64,000 nucleotides of DNA, taken from assembly GCA_903632075.3 (NCBI GenBank), contig CAHIKZ030005576.1, positions 1,180,001 through 1,244,000 of the forward strand. Direction: 5' to 3'. Both the position numbers and the translations under genes were made by a program. Position 1 is the first letter of the stretch; every line of letters starts with the position of its first letter. The stretch is from Acanthosepion pharaonis. Its lineage: Eukaryota; Mollusca; Cephalopoda; Sepiida; Sepiidae. This document shows positions 1-12,259 of this stretch, one piece after another. Below the pieces are notes generated by a model. That model ran no database searches. It saw nothing but the letters and a program-made list of their open reading frames with translations, and was not told where the DNA came from.

Positions 1-393
1 CTTTTCTACTGTTTAGCCAAAAACATGGAACAGTGACAAGAATGTTAATATAATAAAAGAAATTGTAGAAAAAAAAACTGTTTCATATATATTTTTTTTT
101 TTTTTTTTTTATTTCTATTCTCTTCATGAGCCAAAGTTTTGCATTAATTTCATTTTTTAAGTTCAAATGTCACAGACTTGCAGTGGACAATAATTCAGAA
201 TTCTTAGAAAGAGGCTATAATTGAGAATTCTTTAAAATTTTAGAGAAAGAAAGGAAAGAAGAAAATAAAAAAGAGGGGTTAGTGCAATATATGGTTGTTA
301 TAATTCTATAAAACTATTTTTACTTCTTGAGGAATAGAAGTCCTGAAATATGTAGTAACAATAAATAAAGAGTATAATAAAAAAAAAAAAAAA

Positions 394-429
<36 letters not shown>

Positions 430-700
430 CTTTTTTTTTTTTTTTTTTTTTTTTAATTCTTCTTTTACCATATTATCTGAGGAATCTCATAATTCTAAGA
501 TAAAGATATTGGTATGATACTTTTCTCTTTGAAACAGTAGTTACTTTAATCATTGTTTATATTTTTAGAATTTATGGCTCAAGTTTTGCTTTCACCTGAT
601 TATTTATTTCTAAAAGTTTGGATTCCTTATCTAAATTCATTGTGTATTCTCTGAATGCTTGGAAAGTTAAGATCATTTTGCTTTGCCTGAATGTAGTCAT
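1..700. other. AT-rich intronic sequence with long A/T tracts
   Basis: No gene seen. Homopolymer tracts lie at about 91-110, 379-396, 399-425 and 431-454 (T or A runs, an A run meeting T runs around 396-399). Confidence 0.6.
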
Positions 701-879
701 TTGACTATACAGTAATTAATAACTACGGATTTGAAATTTGGTTCAGTTTAACTTTGCTATAGTTCATTAGTTTAGAATTTATGCATGCATTTGTAAGAAT
801 AAATCTACCTACGCACATACTAGTGTGACACAATGATTGAGACCTCCATATAGAAGAGGAATTAAACTTTACAATGTTT

Positions 880-1015
880 TTTATAATGATGTTCACCCTG
901 TAAAAAGGCCCAAGAGCCATTTGAGGTATAGGGTTAGAAAGTAAGAGGTACCACTCTGAGCAAGGTGATAATGCCACCAAGATGCAAGGGGCCACCAGAG
1001 GTGAAAGAGAATGAG
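880..1015 (-). mobile_element. CR1-like LINE, 3' terminal fragment
   Basis: Shares the 3' tail motif (caaggcaataatgccacta type, here caaggtgataatgccaccaa at about 961-980) followed by gaaagagaatgagaagaa with the longer LINE copy at 4750-5430. Oriented minus. Only the tail and a little upstream sequence are recognisable. Confidence 0.55.
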
Positions 1016-1019
1016 AAGA

Positions 1020-2780
1020 ATTTATAGCCAGCCGATGGGGTCTTTGAAGTCAGTTCTTCTAAGTAGCACCCACTTAGCTGATGAGGAACAAAAGAATAAA
1101 TATGTTAAAGAAAGCATTTGAGATCAAGTGACAACAAACCAGACATTAGTGATTTCCATATTACTGTTCTATATTAAGTCACATTTGGGATTGAGAGAGT
1201 CCAATTGTGATGTTGAGGTGAGCAGATGGTTGTTAGAGGAAAAGGTTGCAGGGAAGAGCAGACATTGCAGATGATGTCTCAAGTGTCACCTACCTACCCA
1301 CCCAGACCAAGCAAGTAAATCCCTGAATAAAATACCTGATATATTATTGACAACAGAGTTGAAGTCATCATTTCTTGTCATGGCATTTTTTAACATATTT
1401 CATAACCTTGCAAATATATAGAGGGCCTTTACCAGTTTTCAGTGCATACCTATGAAAATGCAATGTGAGGTAGTTATTGGCTGGTTGGTGGAAAGCTGAG
1501 TGAGGACCCCCATTGTATGTTTTCTCTAAGTCTTTCCTATAATTAATACAATGAAAAAGTTGACTGTATTTGATAACATATAAGCATGTCCTTTGTTTTC
1601 CAAAGGGAGGACTTTTAACTAGCTTTAATCCTATGATACTTTAATATTAAATGTAAATGGGAGTAGGGGTTTTATGTCATCAAATGTTATATCTTGGCAT
1701 TATTTATCAATTCAGTTAATATCACTTATAGATTAACAAGATTCAAATGTTGGAAATCTGTTTTTGGTGTTTGTAAAAACACTTTATAGAATTCTAATTA
1801 GTAAGCAGCTAAACTGATGATACCGCTGTTTATGAATACACTTGCAAAAAACCAAGTTGATCAGAGTTGTACAACTGATCTTTCCTCTGATCTAACTCTA
1901 ACAGCTCAATGAGGAAATAACTGGCTTGTAGCTTTCAGTACTTCAAAAGACAATCCATTCATTATCATCATTCAGATTGAGTTTTCATTAGTCACATTGA
2001 ACAGCTCTACTCTTAATGAGGCTCCATGCTTTTAATATTTTTTCATTTGTCTTTAATGAGACCTTAAGTCGAACTCATATCAACAATCCCTGATTAATGA
2101 TGCTGGAAAAATGGTTGACTCACTCTATTGCTCCAGAAAGTATCTTACTCCTTTTGTCATACTTTATCCTTACAAGAGTCAGATTAGGCCATAAACAGAA
2201 CATTGCTGTCATATCTTGACTGGAGCTGCTCAATCCTCACTTGATAGGGTTCAAAATCACAAAGTCTTGTGGAGGAAGACTTATTCTCCACTTTGCAAAC
2301 CCCCCCCACTGATACAATGTTCCATAGCAAATGTTCAAATGAGCTCCATTCTTTAGTTCCAGCAGTTCAGGCATTTACAACTAGGATATGACATGACATA
2401 CCATGCCACTTCCACAGAGTCAAATCACACTTATTTCCCCTGTGTTTGAAATTTGAAAAGAAAGTTCTACTCTGACATCTTTTTCACATGAATTGCTACT
2501 TTGTAGAACAGACTTCTACATTTTTGTTCACTTGAACACTTCAATCTTGACTTCTTTCAATTACAGGATCAATCATTATATATCCTCCTTATTTTCACTT
2601 CCTACAACCTTCTCATATTCATATCACACACCTATTTTGTGTGATTAATTGATTGATTTGTTTTTTACAGCTTATCAACCCTTTGTGGTCTATTTAAAGC
2701 TGAAGCATTTTTTGGATTGTATTTTTTTTTTCAAGGGAATAACAATGACTTTTCCAGATACAATTCTTACTATTTAATTC
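1020..2780. other. Intronic sequence, nothing recognised
   Basis: No coding similarity, RNA gene or clear terminal repeats were found by eye in this stretch. Confidence 0.4.
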
Positions 2781-2789
2781 AGAGCTGAG

Positions 2790-2935
2790 GGAAGAGATGG
2801 ATTAATACTTTTCTTAAAGGTATTTGTGTATAAATTAATGTAATGAACCTGACTGGAATTTGAATTCAGCTCACTGATTTTTCATTCTGAACCACTAACC
2901 ATTACACCATCTGCACATCCACCAATCCAGAAGAA
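2790..2935 (-). repeat. tRNA-derived SINE, head portion
   Basis: Read on the minus strand, a tRNA-like head with an A-box-like gatggtgtaatggttagtgg and a B-box-like gaattcaaattcc lies at about 2855-2935. Related copies occur at 32295-32490, 48030-48190 and 50530-50755. Family name not assigned. Confidence 0.5.
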
Positions 2936-3306
2936 GCCTATCAAATGAGAATTAAAATAAGCTGGGAAGTGGTGAAACTTTCTCAGCAGAATATTCTTAT
3001 AATAAATTGCAATGAGATAAGTCTCTTTTATACAACATATTCCACATTGAGGTGCTGAAAGTTATAAATGAGCCTCATAGCTTTTTAGACTGATCACAGT
3101 CCTATTAAGGTTTTCACTCATATATTCAGCCAGTGAAAGTGATATTCCAAAGCTTTATTTGCCTCCCCTAGCATCACCAAAATTTGTTCTGTGTACAGAC
3201 TAATTCTGACTAAAATCAGAATTTTATGTCTATTATTATTTTGAGGTCTCTTTATTTGTACATTCTCATTCCACAGTTCTGAAGTTGAGGAAGACCCTTA
3301 AATCAT

Positions 3307-3771
3307 TCAGGAGCTGTAGCTGCAGTCTTTTCTTTTCCAACATGTCCAAAGTTCACATGGCAAAGGTCTTCTTTGTATGATATTTCCTTTTGTGTTCCTT
3401 TGGTTCTTTGTAATTCTTTTTCTCATTTTTTGAAAGATTCCTTCCTTCTCTGAACTTTCAATAGAGGAACTCCTTTGTCCTTTGATGTTATTTATGGGTA
3501 GATGTAATGGTAGAGGAACAAGAGTGTAAAGGAATGAATCTATATTAGGGAGTGGAGATTTTGAAATAAAAGTTTGTTTGAAAAGGTGATGGTAGGGAAT
3601 CCAATACTGATAGTGGTAGCTGTGCACATCCTGTTTTGGTGAGATAATAGTATCTAAAGCTATAGTCGTAGAAATAGTGACAGTTGTAAGATTAGCAGTG
3701 CATTTAGCTTTGTGGGAAGACAAGGGAATGGAGAATGCAGTTGCCACTGTTGAATTATCCTTTGAGATCAA
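3307..3771 (-). other. Unrecognised 154-codon reading frame
   Basis: One of the longest uninterrupted frames outside the host gene. It is Ser/Thr/Pro/Ile-rich, with a basic stretch (KMRKRITKNQRNTKGN) and a Cys/Trp-rich end (CELWTCWKRKDC) that recalls a degraded zinc knuckle. No family was recognised. It may be a LINE ORF1 or gag remnant, or chance. Confidence 0.2.
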
Positions 3772-4139
3772 CTGTTTTATTTATTTATTTTTACTTAAGG
3801 ATAAGGATATTTCTTTATCCTTCTCAGACTGTCACAGCTGTCTCTTCATATAAAACCTGTAGGATATCTCCTCTGGGATTGTCTGTCACCAAAATGATCC
3901 CAAAAAGGAACTGACATCCTGCTGCCCAGACCTTTCTATCACTTTTTCCTACCACCTATCACTCTCCCTAAGTTTTCCCAGATGATGCTGCTACCTTTTT
4001 AATGATTGAAAAGTCTGGAAAGTGGAGAGATCATAATGTTCCTTAACATCAGATTAAATTTTCTGGTCACAGGTAGTGAACAGCTATATTATTGTCTAGT
4101 ATATTGAGGATTCTAAACTATCTGTACCTGTAGATCTCA

Positions 4140-4680
4140 AAAATCATTTCAATTTGTCCACAAAGGATGCATGTCCAAATTTTCCTTGTAATTTAGTTAA
4201 GATGTTAATCTTTTCTTTTTCATTTACCTTGTTGTTAATGGCTAATGCTTCCAATTCAAAATCACCAACTATATTAATGCAGCAATGGCAACTTGATTTA
4301 AATTGTAATTCCATCACCTTTCCAAGCACAACAGTTTTGTTAAAAGATCTTTTTTTCTAGATATCTTACGTAAGAGAAGTAGCATGCTAGCATTTTATTA
4401 ACTGCCTCTTTTGCATTTTTAGTATTTACTATTTTTGAAAGTAGAGTCAATTTCTTGAATGAGTTTAGTTTTACCATCACAAATCAAAACAGTGTGTTCA
4501 TTTTTGTAGTTGTAACATCATTGTTTAGATTCTGCACATAGTGCTATTTCTTTTTAGCATGTAATGGTACATGCACGGTCAATAACTGTAGCATTCAGTC
4601 ACTTCACAACAAATATTTCATTTTCAGGATTTTTACCTTGAGGGAAAAGTGTGATGTTACATTTTTGAACAGTTTTCTTT
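4140..4680 (-). pseudogene. LTR-retrotransposon pol fragment (protease-like to integrase-like)
   Basis: On the minus strand, reading from high to low coordinates, broken frames give VIDRACT (protease-like D-x-A-C-T), then a LLSK...KNAKEAVNKM segment, then LQFKSSCHCCINI and finally ILTKLQGKFGHASF (an HxxFGHA-type pre-integrase segment). This order matches a pol family seen in cnidarian and molluscan genomes. Two stops and at least one frameshift interrupt it. Gag, RT and LTRs are not visible. Recognition is from family memory, so the exact clade is left open. Confidence 0.5.
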
Positions 4681-4749
4681 ATTACAATATTCATAGTGTT
4701 CTGTCATTTTGATGAATCAGTTCTGTGTTGACATCCTCAATTTTTTTTA

Positions 4750-5430
4750 ATCATTGCACCCCAAGCAAGGCAATAAAGCCACTAAGGCACAAGGGGGTGA
4801 GTGCTGAGTATGAAAGAATATGAGAAAAAGGAAAACATTTTTAAGAAGAGAGAACAGGAATTAAGAAGACAAAAGATAATGATTATCATTGCATTTAAAT
4901 TTTTGAAATGGTTCAAAGTTGACTGAAAGCAAGAGAACACAAGTAAGAACTGTTTTCAAATTTTTGAAAGTCAAAGTTGGCTGGAAAGCAAGAATGCAAA
5001 GAAGAGAGTTCCACAAGTGAGAAGTATGAGAAAAGAAACTGATAGCATAGAATTTACAGTTACATCTAGCCATTTCAACTGTAAAATTCTGAGATGTTAC
5101 TGCCAATCTAGTACTGCACTTAAATTCATAGAGTCTAGGTACCATAGCAGAAAGTTAATCTGAACAATTACCATGAAAGTATTTGTAGAAAAGGCACAGG
5201 GAAGCTACATTACAGCAGTAAAAAAGTGACTGAAACTGAGATACCAGATTAAGACCAATAACATTGCAGATTTTTCTTTGGGTTTTATCAAGGATTTCTA
5301 AATATATAGCAGTAGCACCAGGCCATATGTGGCAGCAGTATTCTAAGCATGAATGAATGGTAGACATATTAATAAAAAGAATTGACAAGTAAAAAATTCT
5401 ACAGAGTTCATTTAAAGTTTTCATTGAATT
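4750..5430 (-). mobile_element. CR1-like LINE, 3' end of ORF2 plus tail
   Basis: Minus-strand frames at 5155-5424 and 4861-5145 encode the C-terminal part of a non-LTR reverse transcriptase protein: STIHSCLEYCCHIWPGA, LDKTQRK, LFYKYFHGNCSD, then STRLAVTSQNFTVEMARCNCKFY and FFSHTSHLWNSL. These match the conserved end of jockey/CR1-superfamily ORF2 proteins. The frames are broken around 5150. The tail continues to 4750 with ccaagcaaggcaataaagcc and an A-rich end. 5'-truncated and dead. Confidence 0.8.
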
Positions 5431-5589
5431 TTAAATGTAAGTTGTTCTTATGTTAATATAGTAAAGGACATCAGATTAAAAATATCTTTAACAATTACAA
5501 TAACATATAGCTTTATAATATTACTATGCAGTAAAAATTAGCCATGGTCGTAAGCAATTTGCATACACTTAAAATATACTAAGGAGCAA

Positions 5590-6065
5590 GAACAATAAAA
5601 GGACAGAAATTACGAAGACAGAAGATGACAATTGACATTACATTAAAATTTTTGAAAGTCAAAGTTGATGAAAAGCAAGAATCCAAAGAAGAGATTTCCA
5701 CAAGTGAAAAGTGTGAGAAAAGAAGCTGATAGCTTAAAATTTAAAGTTACATCTAGCCATTTCAACTGTAAAATGCTGATATCTTGCTGCCAATCTAGTA
5801 CTTAATTTCATAGAGTCTATGTACCATAGCAGAAAGTTAATCCGAACAATTACCATGAAAGTATTTATAGAAAAGGCACAGGGAAGCTACATTACAGCCA
5901 TGGGAAAGTGACTGAAGCTGAGATGCCAGGTCAGGACCAATTATATAGCTGATTCTTCTATGGATTTTATCAAGAGTCTCTAAATATATAGCAGGACCAC
6001 TGAACCATATGTGGTAACAATATTCAAAGCATGGATGAATGGTAGATATATAAATATGTAAAATA
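5590..6065 (-). mobile_element. CR1-like LINE 3' fragment, second tandem copy
   Basis: Closely parallels 4860-5420 (for example ccatttcaactgtaaaa at 5758 and ccatgaaagtatttatagaaaagg at 5853). The frame is disrupted by several small indels. Same minus orientation as its neighbour. Confidence 0.75.
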
Positions 6066-6069
6066 GATT

Positions 6070-6375
6070 TTGGAGAGAAAAATTATCTAGCATGATACAG
6101 TGCATAGAACTTATGGTTATATCAAGCAATTTTAACTCTATAATGAAGATCTTTATGCCAATTTAGTCAAAGTACCAAAAAGGAAAGCCCATCTCAACAG
6201 TTACCATGAAAATATTTATAGGAATGACAGCTATGTTATGGTGGTGAGAAAGTGACTGAAATTGAGATGCCAGTACATTGCAAATCTCTAACTACATAAC
6301 AGAAGCACCAAACCAGATCTAGCAGCAATATTCATTGCTTGAATGAATTTGATACATTTTGCATCTAGTATATTT
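6070..6375 (-). mobile_element. CR1-like LINE 3' fragment, third tandem copy
   Basis: A more diverged repeat of the same ORF2 end: atatcaagcaattttaactc and ccatgaaaatatttatagga correspond to segments of the copies at 4860 and 5590. Confidence 0.6.
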
Positions 6376-6379
6376 ATCC

Positions 6380-8200
6380 AGAGGATTCATTACTTCATTT
6401 GTTTCAAATAAAGAAATTTTCTCTCTTTTGTTTGATATTTTTCAGTGTATATTTAACTGTAATTAAATCCAATGTTGGTTTTGCTATGATCTGTACAGTT
6501 AATTTCACAAAAATATCCTTGTAGAAGCTGATTTCATATTCATGAACTGCAGATCTCTAGTCATGCACACAGGGTTAACGGTCATTGATGATTTAGATTA
6601 GCTAATAATTTGAAGGCTAATTCCACAAAGTCACTTTATATTTAGTGTTTTTACTGTATATTTGATTGAATACCACACAATAATTCAATATAGAAATAAT
6701 CTGTAGTGTTTAAAAACCATAAATTCTTTTATACCTCATAAGCCTCATATCAGTCAATTTTTTCATAAATAAATCATAAAATGCAGTAATCAAATTGTCC
6801 ATTCTGTTCTCCTGATTTAGATCATCTAGCTTGACAGCTTAAAGCAGCTTCTCTTGAACAATCAGGGATAACATCAGTGCCTGCTTTTTCTTATCAATGT
6901 CTTTTATGAGTTGCTAAATTTTCACTTAATTTTTCTAGGAATCATATCCCCTCCTTGAATTTATGGGATTTTTGTAGCCTGATGCATTCATATTCACTTC
7001 CTAGCTACTCTCTGCTACCAATGTTAAAAATTCAAAGAGCAAAAATTACTTTGAAAAAAATTTTAGTTTAAAATGACTTAAGTTCCTCAGGCAGCTCATA
7101 CAAAAATATTTAACCACATACCCACTCAAATGGAATGTTGCACAAGTGGGGAATGCTATATACACATGAGACTAGGGATAAAAATTGCCCAGCTTCGGGA
7201 TAATACCTAGCTCTCCTTCTTGGGAGAATTACTGCCTGAGGGGGTATTCTGATTTCCCCACAGGCAAGACCAAGAGTTTATTTAACTAGATGCCCACTCA
7301 AAAAGAATGTGGAACAAAGGTAAGTTTAATGTAAGTTTTTCACACATTTGTAGGACCAGGGAACAAATATTTCTCAAGCCTTGTCTTTCTACGAGAATTG
7401 GCCTTGAGCACTTAACTATACTAGTTCAACTTAATAGTAGTGATGCTGAAACATGATCTCTTAGGGGTAAATAATTTTGTGACTCTGAATTTAGGTAGAT
7501 AGACAAGTACTAATTGAGACTATTATTTTCTTTCATCTTCACTTTTTATTAAATGAACCATTGTCAGACATTATTATTAATTTTTGACTGATATTTACTT
7601 TCATCTACATTTTTTATTAAGTGAAGCATTGTCAGCCATTATTATACATTTTTGACTTTTTTATTTATTGATGAGTCCCTCCAAAATATTTAGAGTGAAA
7701 GGATGTGATTATTATTGTATTGAAATGATTATTATTAAAAAAAAAAAAAAGAAACTCAAGACGGTTTTACTCAAACACAGCTGTACATAAGTTTTGAGAT
7801 AGAAAATTCTATTTATGCTTGAAGAATTAAGCTGGAGATTTCCTGTCATACCAGTGTTAACAAAATTTATAATTTTTCTCTAACAAAGTTCAGATACACA
7901 CTTTATAGAAACAAATTTCAATTGTAATTGTGTGCTGATTAGAATAATATACAAATTAAGTAAATCAATAATTTTTGGAATAAATTTTAAATCAATTTTT
8001 GGTTTATATATCAAACTCCATTTAAAAAAGGCAAATGATTTTAAATTTGGATAAATCTGTTTTTTTATTTGAATAACTGAAAACTTATTTTATTTATAAT
8101 GTAAGAGAACCCTTTTAAATATCAGTAAAATTAATATTTTAATTTACTTTCATTTCAATCATCATCAGATTAATTTTATAATATTTTCTATCTATAAAGA
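6380..8200. other. Intronic sequence with short local duplications
   Basis: No gene. A roughly 35-bp motif (cccactcaaa..gaatgt..acaa) occurs at about 7118 and 7289, and a tandem duplication of about 65-75 bp (tttttattaa..tga..cattgtcag) lies at about 7546-7665. Confidence 0.4.
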
Positions 8201-8204
8201 TTTG

Positions 8205-9010
8205 GACAACAACAAAAAGCGCATCATACTACCAAGCCACTGAATAATTTTCCTTCCAGCCAACTTTCTTTTCCGGCCTTAAAGCTTTCAAAGAAAACTT
8301 TATCACCAATCTTAAATGATCTGATAGCTTGAAATTGTCAAACTTTCTTATTCCCTGGCAGTAATTTGTCAAAAATGGATCTAACTTTCCTAGCAAACAC
8401 GAGCTCGGCTGGTGACATTTTTGTGGTGATATTAGCATTTGACATCATTCAATACATGCTCAAAAATTCTTGTGATGCTATTTCTTCAGCTTGCAAGCTT
8501 TTAGCTTTTCTTAATGCTTTTTTGAAGTTGTCAACAAATCATTCTGCTTGACCATTCAACCTTGGATGATAAATTGGCATAGTCAAATGTTCAATCACAT
8601 AGCTTTTGCAGAAATTTTTAAACCCACTAGAAATAAATTGAGTTCCATTATTGGATGCCACACTGTCAGGTGCTCCAAACCTTACAAAAAGTTTGCCCAA
8701 GAGTTTAATTGTTATTGTGGTAGTTGGTTGTTTATACTTCAATATCTTGGGCTATTTTGTGAAACTGTCAACTACGATTAAATAGAATGAACCATTGAGT
8801 GGTCCAGAAAAGTCCATATGTATTCTTACCCACAGTTTATCAGTGCTTGAGCATGCCTGATAATTTATAGGTGGTGATTTTGCTGTGGAATTACAAACAT
8901 TACATTTTCTCACTGTGTTTTGGATATCTTTGGCCATTACATGTTGTAGCTTCTCATCAAGGACTTCATTCTCACTATTGGTGGATGTCCTGTGAGAAAT
9001 TGTTTTAAAA
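8205..9010 (-). pseudogene. Integrase of gypsy 1
   Basis: In minus-strand order: a GHPPIVRMKSL segment and CNVCN (HHCC-type zinc finger with a frameshift, about 8890-8990), WVRIHMDFSGPLNGSFYLIVVDSFTK (first catalytic Asp), APDSVASNNGTQFISSGF (second Asp changed to Asn-Asn context), HLTMPIYHPRLNGQAE (Glu), then a C-terminal chromatin-proximal segment near 8229-8330 with GDKVFFESF-like residues. Several frameshifts. Confidence 0.8.
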
Positions 9011-9350
9011 TCCTGTTTTGTAGCGATAGTGGAATTATAATGCTATCCACATACAAAAGTACTCAATCACAAATAGAAAATGCTGTATTATTGTTAGCAG
9101 GTTTGATTTTAGTCTCACTCCATTTTGACTGAACATCATTCATAGTTTTTTGAATAAGTATATTCTTTTTAGAATGAATTTTGATATCATTGTGATCAGC
9201 AATTCTTTAAAATTTTTACACACCAGGTTTTAAAATTTGCTTCCTGAAGCAATTACAGTATCTTCAAAATCTTCTTTAGATTTCAATATCAATCTGGATA
9301 AGCCATCTGTGTGTCCCAATTTTTTTAACAATAGAAATTCCAGCTTAAAA

Positions 9351-9900
9351 TTATATTTCAGTAAAATCCTTGAGCAATGCAGTATATGCAGGAATCCTTT
9401 TCTTAGAACTGAATATTCTTAATAATGTACAATGATCAGTTTGCACTATGAGTTTTATTCCTAATATCATCCTATAAAATTTCTTTACAGCAAAAATTAT
9501 AGCAAGTGCTTCCTTTTCAATTTCACTGTAGCATTTTTCTGTATTTGTCAAACTTCTTGAAGTGTTAGTGACTACTTTTACTGTACCGTCTTCAAATTTA
9601 TGCCCTATTACTACTCCTATGCCATATTCACTCACGTCCAACATTACTATTATCTATCAGTGTCGGTTGTAATGTATCAGTGATAACTCTTAAGTTAGTA
9701 ATTTTTTAATTCCTTTGAAAGCTTTTTGACATTCTACTGACCAATTCCATTTTGGTACCCTTCTTAAGTAAATTATTCAGAGGTGCTTGCAATTTGTACG
9801 TATCTATCACATAAATATAACAATTCGCTAATCCAAGAAATGATTGTAAGGTTAACAAATTTGTTGGAGAGGATCTGGTCTTTTTCATTGATTATCTGAC
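9351..9900 (-). pseudogene. Connection and RNase H of gypsy 1
   Basis: 9706-9888 encodes the RT thumb/connection segment (LLTLQSFLGLANCY ... PLNNLLKKG). 9351-9644 encodes RNase H with DVSEYGIGVVI, EIEKEALAIIFAVKKF and QTDH, so the three acidic catalytic positions are visible. Confidence 0.8.
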
Positions 9901-9962
9901 CTAAATATTTAACCTTGTCCAGAAAGAATTGACATTTCTGTTCACTGATTTTTAAATTGTAA

Positions 9963-10560
9963 TCATGTAGTCTCTGAAATACTTTTTTGAATCAGTTTTA
10001 CATACTGTATTTTCTTAATAAGTATATCATCTATGTAAGTAACTACATAGTCTAGGCCAGCCAACATCGTATTCATGATTTGCTGGAAAATACCTTGGGC
10101 TACTTTTACACCAAAGGGTAATCTTTTAAGCTTGTAGAGTCCTTTATGCATATTAATAGTCAAAAACTTCTGGCATTCCTTATCTACTTTGACTTTATAT
10201 AACTTGGACAGGTCAATTATAAAAAAAAAATTAGCAGCATTTGATTCGGCAAATATATCCTCAGGACTTGGTAGGGGATATGCATGTGGTAGAAGGCAGT
10301 CATTTAATCCAGTTGAAAAATTTGCACATAACTAAATCTTATTATTTTACTTTCTAAAATAAACTGCTGACATGATCCATTCTGAATAATATATTTTTTC
10401 AATAACTCCACAGTTTTCTAACCTGTCCAGTTCAGTGTTAATAGACTCCAATGCAACAAAAAGTATATTTCTTTTAGGCTTAAACACTGGTACCACATTT
10501 TGTTTTAATTTAAAAAATGCCTTTGAGTACGTACATTTTCCCAACTCCTCTGAGAAAATA
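9963..10560 (-). pseudogene. Reverse transcriptase of gypsy 1
   Basis: Two blocks on the minus strand. 10347-10544 has FKLKQNVVPVFKPKRNI ... ELDRLENCGVIEKI (fingers). 9963-10163 has GLYKLKRLPFGVKVAQGIFQQIM and the catalytic box YIDDIL. The polymerase aspartates of the YIDD box survive but the frame is broken between blocks and after the box. Confidence 0.85.
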
Positions 10561-10639
10561 GTTGGGAATTTATTTTTTTCAGTGTTTCTTTAGCTGCAAT
10601 CTTTTTCTGACAAACAATCAATTTTTCCACAGAATGAAC

Positions 10640-10990
10640 TAATCAGCCAATTCCATAATTCAAATAATTCTAGCCAATTGATGCCTAGTAAATTCCAGTT
10701 GGAATTTTTCAATACATAAACATCTGCTTTTTTAGTTTTACCTGCAAAGGCGATGTTTCATGTGATTTTCCCAAGAAAAATGAATTTATTGCCTGATATA
10801 CCTCTTGCAACTTTGTCAGTTTTTCTCAACTTAGGCTTGTCAATTCTGTTCCAAGTTTGTTCATTAATGATTGTAATGTTGCTACCAGTGTCCAATTCAA
10901 ATCTCACTGTAGCAATTTTAATTTGTACTGTCATAAATTTTCTATTATTTGAACTTTCCAGTTTTTTTAGCTGGAAGCACTATTTTCAGC
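10640..10990 (-). pseudogene. Aspartic protease of gypsy 1
   Basis: Minus-strand frame with RFELDTGSNITIIN; LDTGS maps to 10881-10895 and keeps the catalytic Asp-Thr-Gly. The second half has an in-frame TGA near 10755, then NWNLLGINWL, the usual ILG-type flap end of retroviral-type proteases. Non-functional because of the stop. Confidence 0.75.
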
Positions 10991-11024
10991 AAGTTAATTT
11001 GTAAATTTCTTTAGCTTTTTGACT

Positions 11025-11319
11025 TGCAATAGCTTTGTTTATGACCTGTTTTCAACATTTAAAACATTTGTTAGTTTTTAAATGGACAGGTACTACTTTG
11101 GGTACTACTGTCTTTTTCTTAACCATTTGTATTTCTGTTGTGCCATTTTCCTCGATTTTCACTGTATTGTGCCTTAAATTGATAATTTTCTGGCACTCTT
11201 TCGCAACAGTCTGTTCCAGTTTTGTAAGTATTCAAGAGCATATTTCCATATCATTGCTTGATGTCAAAGCTTTAATGAAAATTAGATATTTAAATCTGTC
11301 TGGGGATAATTCATCAAGT
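11025..11319 (-). pseudogene. gag C-terminal part and zinc knuckle of gypsy 1
   Basis: Continues gag after the piggyBac insertion: LDELSPDRFKYLIF, then TVAKECQKIINLRH and a Lys/Thr/Val-rich stretch, then a damaged knuckle NKCFKC..Q near 11045-11075 with a stop in place of the residue after the second Cys. Followed closely by protease. Confidence 0.7.
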
Positions 11320-11323
11320 TTAA

Positions 11324-12259
11324 CCTTTACAACTCTGCACTAATTTTCAGAGTTGTATCCCCTGCATTCACATGAATTTTGGGTGTGCTAAATATTTGAA
11401 TGGTGGATATATTACTAGCACTGTAACTTTTAGAGTTTTAGAAATATTGTTATAACATTTTCAGGGTATTTGCATGAAAGGACATAGAAAATGTAGACCT
11501 ATTTTTTTTTTTTTTTACTGTACATATAAATTTTGTGAAGAAAAAAATTTAAAAAAATCATCAACAAGATGAAAATATGACAGAATTGATAAAAAACAAT
11601 ACCTACTTATCACATTGTGAAAGCCTTGCATATATAAAAGGGGGTCTGTTGTCCAGTAAGACAAATACAAAGGTTGATTTGTCAAACCTATAAACAAAGG
11701 CAAGGCCAGAAATGCTTTGATTTCTTCAAGGCAAATGTTTTTCCAAGCTCTGATTTGTGAGTTGGGCTTTGCAATGTCACTTAATTTTGTTTTTAGATCA
11801 TTTGCATACCAGTTAGTTTCGACCACCATTATTTGAATAACTTCAGTAGATAGAAAAAGATGAAAAACATCTAACTCACTAGCTTCTTGATCAACATTTG
11901 TATGTTCGGGAGCATAGGAAAACTCTGGTCACCCTTGGTGATTGTATGCTTGTGATGTTTCAAAAATTCCTTCTTCTTGGCCAGAATCACTTTCACTTTC
12001 ACGCACATCACCAATATCTGTGTGGGTAAAATTAAAATTCACTGATAAAACAACTTTCAATTAGGACGAAATGGCTGATATCTGGGCATTCCCAGGTCAT
12101 ATCACAAGCTTAATGATGTCATTTCTGTAGTATTAAATCATTTTTAGAAACATACTTTCCCTTTGAAACAAAGCACTGTCACTTGGCGAACATGTCCACC
12201 TGAAGAATATTGAGAAAGAGTATTGCTGGTGAGCATGTACACTTGCAGATTTGTAAAGA
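11324..12259 (-). mobile_element. piggyBac-type element, internally deleted, nested in gypsy gag
   Basis: Bounded by TTAA at 11320-11323 and 12260-12263. The ends are inverted: cctttacaactctgcac on the left and gcagatttgtaaaga on the right (complement tctttacaaatctgc), 2 differences in 15. The 936-bp body encodes the N-terminal part of a PiggyBac-derived transposase on the minus strand, and the C-terminal catalytic half is missing. The left end also holds a small inverted repeat (acaactctg ... cagagttgt, 11328-11356). With one TTAA removed, the flanking gag frame reads through without a shift. Confidence 0.88.
11515..12000 (-). pseudogene. piggyBac transposase N-terminal fragment
   Basis: The frame at 11515-11829 encodes ETNWYANDL, IRAWKNICLEEIKAFLALPLFIGL, LSYWTTDPLLYMQGFHNVISRYCFLSIL and FHLVD, typical of the DDE_Tnp_1_7 N-terminal region of PGBD4-like proteins. 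Upstream, about 11900-12000, an acidic ESDSGQEEGIFE segment continues it after a stop. The protein breaks off before the catalytic aspartates. Lys/Phe-rich residues near 11530 are out of family. Confidence 0.8.
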
